From NCBI GenBank assembly GCA_914767715.1, contig OU612067.1:2604001-2668000 (forward strand): a stretch of 64,000 nucleotides of DNA, written 5' to 3'. The stretch is from Membranipora membranacea. Its lineage: Eukaryota; Bryozoa; Gymnolaemata; Cheilostomatida; Membraniporidae. The notes beneath the pieces were generated by a model. The model was not told where the DNA came from and did no database searches. It saw nothing but the letters and a program-made list of their open reading frames with translations. The position numbers were made by a program, and so were the translations under genes. Below are positions 48,627 through 60,149 of this stretch, in pieces; position 1 is the stretch's first letter, and every line of letters starts with the position of its first letter.

Positions 48627-50017
48627 TTAGTAACCTCTTGTTATCTTCATGACGCTCGCTATGTAAGATGATGAGTAAGCGTTGCTCCTGTGGTACCATT
48701 GGATTCCATGTGCCCCAGGTGACACTCCATCAGCATAAAACTCACCATTGAGGTGCGAATAATGACAAGCTGCGAACCACCATGCACCTGCAAGCAATAA
48801 TTGACAATGTTGAGAACTTATGCATATGTTCAACTACATATGTATGTGGTGCCTAAGGTATAGTGACGGCATAAAACAAATAATATTTTTATGTATTTGT
48901 GATAATCTGAAAACTCCAGGATCACAAATAACTGCTTCACAAACTGATAAACGTCTCAGCAGTCAGCGAAGGCCAGGAAACATACCAATTCACTGCTAAC
49001 AGCTTGTGTTGTGTAACATATAGTGCTATAAATTTTCAATTTTTGATGAGACTTATAATGTTCACACAATTAAACACACACATGCATATGTAATTGCATG
49101 CATACATACGTATATTTGTATGTACATACTTAATTCAGATGGTGAAATCTTTTTCTTGGACTTTCGGCAGACAGTCTTTGCTGTGCGACCGTAGATGGGT
49201 AGATAAATTATTTTGATTGACAGGCCAAGATTTATTTTCAGTTCTTGGTGGCAGGAATTGGCGGATGGATATGAGAAAGCACACTGTTAACTAGTATACC
49301 GTATACTAACATCTCATTTCAAAATTACAAAGGCAACTCAACAACTGGACAACTAATATTAGACTAATATCCTTTTAATGTGGCATACAACCCTGTTACC
49401 ACTAGTTTACTTTCACAGATAGGCAGCATACTCAGCAATGAAAACAATGAAAATTCTGGGTATAAGCTCCAGTTCTGCACCGCAGGGCGGTCAGCAGCCC
49501 CTAAACCCCTATGGGTTCAAAAAAACTGAATTAAATTGGGAAGCTATGTTTTGTTTATAATCTCATAGAAAAGCCTAATTATTTTTATTGAAGGCAAAAA
49601 CATTGTTTTTGTAGATGATTTTTCAATTGACATGCCTGCTTATGTATTAGATTAAAACAAACGAAAGATAGCTGCTTTATTTCCAGAAACAAATAATTTT
49701 CTACACCAACATTTTCCAGCAATACATTTATTTTGAGAGTATTAACACTGCCCAATCATATTTGGTATGCCTGATACTGAAACAAAATGGTGGAAGGGAG
49801 TTTGCAATTCAATTGCAATTCTAAATTTTCTAACTTAATATTTGTTTCTAACATGCAGAAAGAGTAAATCATTACGCATCAAATATCAAAATATAACTTT
49901 TATGGTTGTCTGCTACTTTAAGCTTACAAAGGCAACTCAACAGCGATGATAATTATTATCGCTTAGCAGTAATTTTATTTGAATAATTTCATTTAAATTT
50001 CATCTAAATAAAACTCA

Positions 50018-50106
50018 ATTAGCGATAATAATAAGCGATAATAATTAGCGATAATAATTAGCGATAATAGTTAGCGATAATAATCAGCGATAATAATTAG
50101 CGATGG
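50018..50106. repeat. Minisatellite, ~15-bp agcgataataatt unit
   Basis: Six to seven copies of (tt)agcgataataa with few changes, in the intron between FReD-3 and FReD-4 of copy C. Confidence 0.9.
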
Positions 50107-51943
50107 TTTGCTAATGTTTGTTTAGAAGGAAATATTAGCCAACTGCACATCAAGCAAAGCAAAAATTGGAAAAAATTATTATGTTTTTACTTTTTTTTTC
50201 CGGTTTTCTAGGTCTTCGAGAAGCCTCTCACCTAACAATTTCCATGTAGAGTCATACCCATATGTCCTTACCTTTATAGATAGCAGCACAATTTGCATGA
50301 GACTGAACATCATTGTCATTATCTTGAGTTGTGAACTAGTAACTAGTATAGAGGGTAATTGAGTCACCACCGAATGATCCATCAAAATCACCCTCCAAAA
50401 TAGGTTATGGGAATATCTCATATCTGACAACTACAGTTTGTTGGGTTTGTATTGTGGTCGCCTTCCATCCCTGTTTATAGCGTACTATGTAAAGCTTAGC
50501 TTTGCCTGACCCTTCATCAAGATGGGACTCATAATGTATCAATGGGATACTAGATACAAAATATAGGAGTGCATGCAGTAAAGTAGAAGAGGATTTTGGA
50601 AAAAAAAGAGAAGATAAAGACTACATGAACACCTTGCAATATAAAGTCTAACAACTAGTTTTGCAGTAGTTATGCAAAATGTTTACAAAATAAAAAAGAA
50701 TAGCACTTCATGGTTAAAACTATTTAAAAGTTATAACTTCATATATGAGATTTTAAGGCCTAATGCTGTACCAGGCAAGCTACAACTCCTATCAACTTAA
50801 GGTTAATGAATGAATGAAGTATAATATTGTACGATGTCTCATGACAATGAAAATGCATTTAATTTTAACTTATGTGGCACAAAATCAGTAACTTAAAGTA
50901 TTTTAAGTGTTAGCTTATTGTGCTTGATCATCACAAGGAATAAACACCTCATAGTGAGATGAAGACAATTTCTAACACTACACATATTTTAGCTCTGAAG
51001 TGGTATCAATTTTTTTCGGTAGTATTAGTATGTTGTGTTCTTCATATTCTCATCTGTTTTATTGGGAGAACACTTACCACCTCAGATAGCAAATGTATTG
51101 TTTTTGACGTCATAATGCTGATTTTGAAGAACACACAGTTTTTTTTAATAATCACAGTATGAGAATTTTTAACAATGTCATAGATTAAGAGAGCAGCGGT
51201 GTGCGAGAGAAAAATTTCCATCATAAAGTTTGAAATGTTGTTGGTCATTATTTGTATTATTATTGTATTTTGAAATGTGGCTAAAAATAATTGAGCAAAA
51301 ACACTTTACCCCCTCTGTAGAAGTTTTTTTCATAAATATGTTGAACAATTTTTAATTATAAATCCTGACCAACTGACATAATTTTTCATTTTTGGTCTAT
51401 CTTTCGTCATCGTTTGATACCTTGTCTCTTAGTCATTGTTTTTAAACCTTGGTAAAACATGATATTATTTGCTTCCCTGCACTGATCAGTTCAATAAAGT
51501 TCATATTATTATTATCATTATTATTATGATAGCTGAAAACCCAAAAACCCAAAGCAATCATTACTTTTGGAACTCGTTACAGCCTTAGTTTGAGTGTTTC
51601 AAATTGCTCCAATTGAGAAAACCAAATTGGAATTGAAGACGAGATATGTTATTGCCAAAAGGTTGACTGGGTTTGGCTTGAAATTCTCACACATTCTTAT
51701 TGAAAACTCCACACTTTCCTACAACCTAGATCTCTTTCTCAAGGGATCCAAGGGCCTACATTGATTCGCAGCTAAACTCACCACATTTATCCTGTATTTG
51801 TCACTTTCTCCAGCTAAACAAAATTTCTCCCACTCCATATTCAGCTCGGTTCCATCATAATCTCTAAGATAGATATGAAGGGTCTGGCGATATTGAGTCA
51901 TAAGATGGATGTGTTCATTACCTGAAACAAGAGTAAATGTTTC

Positions 51944-52020
51944 CAAATAAAGATATCCAAATAAAGAATCCAAATAAAGAATCCAAATAAAGAATCCAAA
52001 TAAAGAATCCAAATAAAGAA
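51944..52020. repeat. Tandem repeat, 13-bp ccaaataaagaat unit
   Basis: Five to six copies directly upstream (in gene sense) of the FReD-2 exon of copy C. It gives an artificial LFGFFIWILYLDS repeat peptide on the minus strand. Confidence 0.9.
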
Positions 52021-54165
52021 ACCATCGGGTGAACTAACCTCCTTTCAAACTTATTTATGAGAAAATACTTGAATGCAGCCGTTGTAGTCTTGCTGTGTTT
52101 TACAAGCAGTGCGTCTGACTTTCCAAATAGGATAAAATTTAATCCAAAAATCTCCCTCAAGCTTTTTTGTCTTGTCTCGTTGAAATTCAAACTGCTAGTG
52201 TCATCAGCTGTTGACAGTTAACCTTCTCATAATTATCACAACTCAAGTATTGCACCAGGGCTGATTATTACAGCACACAAGTATTCCAATAACACCAATA
52301 TTTCTACAAAGTTTTTTGCTGTGGATAGTTTTGTATGCTAAGCTCATCTTGGTCCAATTCTTTTAAAGGTTAAGAGTTACATGGAATTGCTTATAATTCT
52401 GTGGGCCACAAATCTGGTTCTTCAAAAAGTGGGGGGACTCCATCCTCCTCACAGCCACATGCAGGCTAGGTTAATAAACAAAGTTTTTGGTACAAAAACC
52501 ATTTATTTGATTGGTCACTCTGCTGCATAGCGCAAGAAGGTTACTTTAATAATTACTTTGATTTGCGGTGTGAGTTATATACTATTCAGTACCATCATTA
52601 AATTTGGTTTAATGTCAGTGTGCAGCTTTAACTCACCAATCCAATGCTCAGTTGTAAGAGATCCAAACCCGTCTCTGTAATCATTCCATTCTCTGTAAAA
52701 GTCGTCACTTCCGTCATGTTTCCATTGTAGAACGGTCCAACCATGCTCAGAGTCAAACTCACAGCGTGCTTGAAATGAGTAGTTGTCTATCTCCAATGTG
52801 AAGATACCATCTGCAGCATTTGGCTCATTCTCGAAATACCATTGACAATCTAAAACAAACAGCATTAATGTACAAAAAAATCATTGGACCTGAATTGGTG
52901 TAAGCAGTGGTGTAGTGTTTAATCAAATATCTTATTATATATATACATAGAATACACATTTTATAATTCTAATAATTTAAATTCTCTAAAATTCCTATTG
53001 GGTTCGGAATACTTGACAGTCATATGCGGTTCGTGCAAATATTACAATATTGGGGCTAATCAGGAAGCTGGAAATTTAAATTCAGAATTCGGATTCAAAT
53101 TAAGCTGCGAAATAACAAGTAAGTTATACCTTTCAAAACAAGTGCTGGAAGATCATCTGGTGCCTCACAGTGGTCAGAAATCTGCTGAAAACAATAGAGG
53201 GTAGTTAAAAATTTGTTTGACTCAACTAATTCTACTGTACAATAACAGGAGTTTATAAATACCAGGTTTGTGGATGTGATCAAGCTTTGAATTTGAATAA
53301 TGTTAAATTTGATATTATATATTACTACGGGATGATAATTTCACAAGAGTAGCAAATGGTTTAACTGAAACATATTGCTGTAGATACTACTTTTTGGCCA
53401 GATAACACATGATGCAAGATAGAACCCAGTATAATATTGCAGTATAAATACGAGAGAGTATCACTATCTCCAACTGTAGTGTAGTCCGAAATATAGGAAC
53501 CAAGGTTAAGGAGCTATAGATAGGGACTACCTGCAGTAGAGAGGAAGGGAGACTTCAGGGCTGCGCCGAGGGATGCGCAAGAATCACGAGGAGTACAAGA
53601 CAAGACAGGGAGAGACTAAATAGAGCTAAACAGACATAAGAGCCAAATGACTACTGAACTGGTGAGTACTATACACTATACCAACTACTCCTCAACCCTT
53701 CAATATGTCCTCAGTTGAGGGTTTCCTTACTGTGTTTAATAATTATCATTGTAACTCACCATATCCAACCTCTCTAGATACACCAAGCTGGTATTAACCT
53801 CTGATGCCTTCGCAAAGGATCCGATGTGATTAGTACTGTATACAGAGCAAAGTGAAGTGGCAGTATCATAGATCATTGATCGGCAATGCCACCAACCAAA
53901 ATGCCTACATGCCAAAATTGCTCTCATCAAACTGCGACCTGGAAATTAATTTTAGTTTATCAATTAATTTAAGTCATGCCATCTGTAGCTATTTTATCAT
54001 GTTTGCTTTTCCATCATTGAGTGTTATTTACCAAGTTATATTTGAAGATAAATGAAAATAAATGAGTCGAATACGAAAACAAAACAAGCTTCAATGACAT
54101 ATTAAAACAAATCAAACATGAAAAATTGTTCATTGACATTCTAACACATTTTGTATTTTCATTGG

Positions 54166-54452
54166 GCAGAAACCCGCAGGTATTTCTGGCAATAATCTAA
54201 AAGACCAATGCATGTTTTAGTCAGGCAGTTACTTATGATAAAGAAACAAGCACTGTGACATCATAATGCAGATAATGAGAGTTACTTTCCCTCATGGGAG
54301 GCTCCTTTTCCACCATCAGCGATTTATGCCAAGTAGAGGATTGAATATTTTTAACATGCAAATCTGACAAGACTTATAGTCATAAGTAACTGCCTGACTA
54401 TAAAATGCATTGGTCTCTTGGATTATTGCCAGAAATACGTGCGGGTTTCTGC
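54166..54452. mobile_element. Foldback MITE in FReD C intron 1
   Basis: 287 bp with inverted arms of about 75 bp. Ends gcagaaacccgc and gcgggtttctgc. Shared blocks gtatttctggcaataatc and gtcaggcagttacttatga. Orthologous to the element at 29750-30004. Confidence 0.8.
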
Positions 54453-56305
54453 TTTCAGTCTAAAAACTGTATATGAATCAAGCTACTTCAAACAGCAATG
54501 CAGGACTTGAGTGCATCAGATGTTAACATAAGCAAACACAATTGCTATTACAGAAATATGTTGCCCAGTTGGGTTTCCTACAATTATTGGCCTCACAGAA
54601 GCGACACCAAAAGTTTTGATGTAAGGTTTGTTTCCAAAATCTTAAATTACATGATCAAATATGATCAGAACACAGAGCAGCACCTGGACACTCTGCTGTC
54701 ACAATAAACTGTCCGAGCAGGGCTTATATGATTTTAAACAAGATAAAGATCCTGACCTCACAGACCTAACAGACGTATATCAGGCTTCTGTCTTATGTTG
54801 ATTAAATGTCTTAGATAAGTCAAAGATAAATATTTCTCTATATAATTTAGTCTGTTCAGTTTGAACAGTTAACATACAAGTGATATAATATAAGCCTTTA
54901 AATACTCAACAAATATATGGGCCAAAGGAACATCTCTTGACTCAACAAAACCTTATGCTCTGTAAGGTCTTCTCTTCTCTGAGTGCCAAATCGATATCAA
55001 TTAAGTGTGACCTGGCCATTTTATAGATTCTTGATATAATATTTGAGGTAAAGTATTTTCTCAAGCAGCTTTACCTATTTCTAACAATTGATTAAAGTTT
55101 CGTGTTTCTTCATCAATTCATAAAAGTCATACATAATTTAATAATGCTATTTTAAACTGGCTCATGTTATATTTTTATCAAATATTACGATGCAATAAAC
55201 TCCTTTGAACCAAATTATTTTTTTGAGGTTCCTTATAATCAATCCAATTAGATGACACAACATTCTCAAATTAAGTTTCTGGTGATCTATTCACGTTTGT
55301 ACGCTTGGCAATAAATAACCAAGGACGTATAGCATGGTTATTATCGGATCGGTCATTACTTCAATCGTAAAATTTCATCGAAACATTTTGTTAAAAACAT
55401 TGAATTCCATATCTGGAATAACATCATTAGCTTTCTTTTGCAAAACAAAGGGCTTGCATAAATAGCCAGTCCCTAGTAACAATCTAGAAATGCCCTAATC
55501 ATCGACACTGTATGTGGTATAATTACTGTTTGCAATTTTGTAAACAAGACAATTTCTCAGGCTAATTATTCATGCTACTAGGGCCAGCCAATCAGATAAC
55601 AGTCAGATGGGTCCCTGTGTTTAGTGTCCTAACCGTATAACGCTATGATAATATTTCCATTCTAAGAGAAGAATCTAATTCAGTGGTTAAAAAGAAGTCA
55701 TTTTTTTATTGCTGGGGAAATGCGTGAAAAGTTCGGAAAAAAACACTTGAATGGATTTATGCAAGGTTTTTTTTCTTGTCTGCAACTTTACTGATTTGTC
55801 AAAGAATTTTTGGTTAATAATTTTTATCATCATGCCTTTTATAGAATAAAATTAGAAATGATAAAGATTTCCTACAAAAACTCTGGTCGAATTGACAAGC
55901 TTTGTTGACGTTTGCAGCCAGGATCAAAAATGGTGGTCATACAAATTAGCGGAAATTTTGTTCACTAGCATTTTAAGAGAGCATGTTGTGAACAGAAGTA
56001 ACTGGATTCAAGCCTTTTGAGTTGCATAAGAAAATTAAAATTCTTACATGTTATAGTCTCCTCAGGCTGTCGACAGTTACCCTTGATTTCTACATTGGTC
56101 TTCTCCTCAAAACCTCCACATTTTACAGTAGAATCTGCCGCTATACCTCGTCCGCAGAGAAGTAAGCACACCAAGGTGAAAGCGTGTAGCTGCATCGCTG
56201 TAAAGAATAACTCTGCTGAAGGTGAAGGAATAGCGTTTCTTGAATGTATATTAGCATTTAGATCTAGCAATGCAATCATTGGTCAACAATATAAGATTGT
56301 TAATT

Positions 56306-56312
56306 CTTTATA
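56306..56312 (-). promoter_or_regulatory. Candidate TATA box of FReD C
   Basis: TATAAAG on the minus strand, 111-117 bp upstream of the ATG at 56195. Compare TATAAAA at the same distance in copy A. Confidence 0.35.
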
Positions 56313-57564
56313 CACCAGAATGTAAATTAAAGACCGCCCACAGTGTGAATGATTTCTAAGTGAGGAATTTATCCCTGCAGAAGACATGCAATGCTTTAAC
56401 ATGAACAAATTCAAATCTAGTCTGGGTACTAATTATTGACAGTCCTAGAAAATTGCCCCTCCTGCTCAAGTATGATGATAGGGTATTTAAATTCAGCAAG
56501 TGGATATAAACATATGGGCTTATGAAGTGATTTATTTTAATACACAATAAGTTGAAAATATCAGGCAACTTTTTTAAGTAGCTTGTTAAAAAAGTGAAGC
56601 CATTACAGCAGTTGAAAAATATAGCATTGGCAGTTTGATGGGCTTCTGCAGCACAATACTGCATACCTTTTAGATAAGATAAGATTTTATTGAGACTCTC
56701 ACAGAAACCTAAATCATCCTTTAACAGGATAGGGGAATCATATTCTGTATTGCGTTTGGAAATACATAGTGGTATTAGCTGTCTGACTTCACAATGTTAT
56801 TGCCAGTGGAGGGGGGGGGGGGGGCTTTTGAGTCAATCAAATGCCAAATATTAATTTTGCTTTCAGCACAGTGTTTGAAACTTGATGATAAAGTAAAAGA
56901 GTTTGCGGGACCATCTTTTACCATCTCTTACAGGTTACTATCATTTTCCATAGCTCATCAATAGCACAAGAGCCTCTAAAGTGACCTGCCTTCTTCGATT
57001 TTTTAAGCCATATATTCTGATTAAAGTCATTTTTAAGAGCCATGCTCAATGCAGTGACTTTGCCACTTAATCCAGGAGTTTTATTTCTCTTCAATCACTC
57101 TTCTGATTCCACTCCAAACAACCAGACCAGGTACCCGAATGGCTTTGATCAGTAGATAGGGGGGTTACATATTCAAAATCAATTGACGCATTCAATACAT
57201 TACTTCCTTCATTCTTGAAACATGCTGTACATTATTAGCCTTATAACTTGCTATGCTATTTACATTTACAGTGTGACAAACTGTTGGTTTTATGAATGAT
57301 CCTGGGTGATATTCTCATTGTTCTTAATTAATCGTCGAAAAACAGTCCCAGTTCCGAATTATGGTGGCTTACCTAAATAAAAGTATATAATAATAACAGA
57401 GTTGTCTCTTTCTTAGATTGCCATATAATATTGAAACAATAGACAGTTGAAACATGTCATTATTGTAAATGAACGATTCAATGAGGAAAGACAATCAAAA
57501 ATTTTTGTTGCAAATACAATATATTAACTTTTTGTAAATGGGTTGACTATCTCAACTCAAAATT
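56313..57564. other. Upstream region of FReD C, no gene seen
   Basis: Contains a G14 run near 56810. No exon recognised. Confidence 0.4.
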
Positions 57565-57896
57565 CTTTCATGTTGATGAAGCAACTACTGCACCTGAATA
57601 TGGAGAGTGATCACTTCCCGACATTCTACACAGTTCATTACTCAGCAACTAAGATTGTCTTGCCATGGATTAAGAAAAGAGACGTCTAAATCAGAGAAAA
57701 TACTAAGTTTATTGCTGAGATAACTTAGCATACCATATAACCAGCCAATGGGCCTGTGTCAAAAACAAAATAACATCAGGACCTCTGTATGCAAAGAAAA
57801 TGTTGACAAATGATTGCCTCAAAATGGAGAACTGCATGGAGGCAAGTAATGCTGGTGATAGTAACATATGGAATACAAATTGACCACTTAATCCCA

Positions 57897-58112
57897 TTAC
57901 AGCTCAGTATAGTAGCCCATAACTACCTCAGCAGTGCTGATATATGATGGCACAGCAGAGTCAGGTACTTTTACTTGGTCATAGTGCCTGTCCAAATGCA
58001 TCCTTTTTGTTTCATATGGATTCCCCATATCCATCATGTATATCATTCTACATGGCATCAAATGTGATACACATCTGAGTGTTCGCAAGGGGAATCTGTT
58101 AAATGCAATCAT
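57897..58112 (-). CDS. Candidate terminal exon, unknown protein
   Basis: An open minus-strand frame (GNPYETKRMHLD, VPDSAVPSYISTAEVVMGY, ending YTEL) stops at 57897. AATAAA (57713-57708, minus) lies about 185 bp beyond, as in a 3' UTR. The mirrored left-arm copy at 19.75 kb keeps the peptide in part but has stops. An acceptor-like gccatgtag precedes it at about 58050. The Tyr-rich tail could be cytoplasmic, but no family is recognised and no partner exons are visible. It could also be repeat-derived. Confidence 0.3.
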   Translation of the reverse strand: MIAFNRFPLRTLRCVSHLMPCRMIYMMDMGNPYETKRMHLDRHYDQVKVPDSAVPSYISTAEVVMGYYTEL

Positions 58113-58139
58113 TCAATGCTATTCTTTTTGACATCAATT

Positions 58140-58850
58140 ATGCTTCATTAGTTGAGCCAGTTGATATTTTACCTAGCAGTACTGGCTACTCACAGGGGTG
58201 TGTTTTACCTCCCTTATTATCTACCATCTACACTGACATGGTTCAATGTGATCAATCTAACATAAGGATCTAAAAGTATGTGGATGACATGGCAATTTTA
58301 TTTTATTTTTCATTTTTAATGGATCATCACAGTAATGACAACTTATATTTGAAAGCCATAAGTGATTACTCTGAATGGTGCAAAGGTAACTGTCTTATAC
58401 TGAATACTACTAAGACCCAGGAGATGATATTTGGCTACAGAAGATCGTAAGATCTCAAATGTTTTAATTAACGACCCAGTAGAGAAAGTTTATTTTTTCA
58501 AATATCCGAGTCTTAAAGTGAGTAGTTTGTGCAGTTTTTGCAGTGCAGTACCGATTTTATTATATGGCTCAGACGTCGTGTCTAACTCTGGTACGGCGAA
58601 TGTGAGATCTTGGCTTGTATACCCATTTTCTACCACATACAGCTTTGAAATTCCTAGTCTGATTTCAGACCGAATTTCCTGTACTGCAGCAAATTTTGAT
58701 AGTGATGATGATGAAGAGCATATTTTTAACAAACATTATGTTCCAGGTAAGAAAGCGTTTTTATCAGCTAAGTGCCGAGAAACTTCTATTTTAAACAGTT
58801 TCCCATCTATTAGTACCAGACTCTTGAATGATAATGCCTTCTGACAGCTA
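58140..58850 (+). pseudogene. Decayed LINE reverse-transcriptase fragment
   Basis: Broken frames contain TGYSQGCVLPPLLSTIYTD-like, KYVDDMAILF (active site) and SEWCKGNCLILNTTKTQEM pieces, then PILLYGSDVVS. It ends with an open 137-codon segment (58431-58844) rich in Ser, Asp and Glu. Mirrored partner of 15460-16010 and 14500-14760. Confidence 0.55.
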
Positions 58851-58878
58851 TACCATAATTTTGCTTCATAATTGATGA

Positions 58879-59625
58879 CAGGGGTGGGCTTGAGTAGTAG
58901 CACGGTTAGAGTGAAGTAAAATTATTAACAGAGCCTCATAGTAGAGTAAACAGAGTAAGTACACTGGTTAGAGTAGAGTGAAAAGGAGTAACAAATGTTT
59001 CAGAGTCAAGTAAATACAAGTGATATTCCAAAACTAGGCCTCAGGGTCAAGTAAAAACAAATGGTATTCCAAACTGAGTTTTAATTATGGTATGAAATTG
59101 TGATGAAGTCAGAACTTGCTCAGAGTCAGAGTTGCAATATTTTGAACGATTTCTCTTATATTAAAAGAGTGGGAGAAAACTCAAATCACGCTTCAACTTT
59201 TCAGCTGATGGTGTTATTCTAGTTATTCATTCTACATAATTCTGAAAGCTAGCCAGATGTAATGTATATATATGGGTATCATATAAAACATCAGATTTCA
59301 AAATATCAAACTACAAATGGTGATTCCTCTGTGATCAAGGAACATGAAAATAAGAAAATGGCAAATGAACAAGAATTGTTAACAAAATGATGACATATAA
59401 TAGCTCTTTTGTCTACTCAAGTAACACACAGTTAACTCTCTAAGAGTAGAATCATAATATTAAATAACACATTGAAAGTAGAGTAGGCCAGAGTAAACAG
59501 ATAGAGGTGTAGAGTGAAGTTGAGTTAAGACCACCAAAAGTGAGTTAATAGTAGAGTGATTTGGACCATTATCCCCAACTCAAGCGAACTCAAGTACATG
59601 TGGATAACACGAGTTCCCCTCCCTG
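58879..59625. mobile_element. hAT-like MITE, 8-bp TSD ATTGATGA
   Basis: 747 bp. Starts CAGGGGTGGGCTTGAG and ends GTTCCCCTCCCTG, giving imperfect inverted termini. ATTGATGA is duplicated at 58871-58878 and 59626-59633. The left arm has the empty site once, at 14454-14461 (reverse orientation). The interior is rich in agagtaaa / agagtaga words. No ORF. Confidence 0.85.
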
Positions 59626-60149
59626 ATTGATGATAGGCAATAAAGAGCATCTCTCTCTCTCTGAATTGCGCTTTACGATGACTAAAAACAAATTTAAAGT
59701 AGTTAGTCTAGCTCAATCTCATCAAGATCTGCAAATCAATGGACATATTAAGTCCATTGAACCCCACTCTATTTAATGCAAGATGACAATGGACTTGACA
59801 TGAAGGGTGAGGAAATGGCCTTGTTTGAATGAAATTTGTTACATAGGTATATAAGTGGATACATATTATTCATTTACTACGGTCAAAGGAATGTAATTCA
59901 AAGTAATTCATTAAAATTAATATTTGAAGTATATTAAAGTTTTTCGAATCAGTGAAAACTGAAGGATAATAGACGCTCATGTATATTAAGAAGTTAACTT
60001 TGTAGCTCAGAAACTAAAAAGGAGAAAGTCCATACGAATATATCAATTAAATCAACAAAGCTTCTCTCAACACATAAACCATAACACACATATGTTGCAT
60101 AATTGTGTCCTTGAAATGAACATAACTTTTCCGCATGAAATCTTGGGAG

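Larger units (their letters stand above)
48627..56195 (-). pseudogene. FReD copy C: full seven exons with one in-frame TAG
   Basis: Minus-strand exons: 56048-56195 (signal), 53760-53938 (PAN), 53130-53184 (linker), 52637-52849, 51782-51921, 50272-50392, 48627-48787 (ending MKITRGY, TAA). Phases and lengths match copy A except for small differences in the first and last exons. Signal: MQLHAFTLVCLLLCGRGIA. PAN segment: KCGGFEEKTNVEIKGNC, CRHFGWWHCRSMIYD. FReD: CEFDSEHGWTVLQW, LRDYDGTELNMEW, FTTQDNDNDVQ, NCAAIYKGAWWF. In exon 6 a Gln codon of copy A (CAG in TDYQFST) is TAG at 50338-50336, codon 264, which would remove the calcium site and C terminus. Every other exon and splice site looks sound, so this is a very young null allele, a sequencing error, or a truncated product. 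Confidence 0.8.

Noticed and set aside
50179-50430. Minus-strand ORF over the FReD-3 exon of copy C
   Set aside because: It reads a different frame from the fibrinogen domain. The real frame contains the TAG at 50336-50338.
51719-52190. Repetitive hydrophobic ORFs (LFGFFIWILYLDS)
   Set aside because: They translate the 13-bp tandem repeat beside the FReD-2 exon of copy C.
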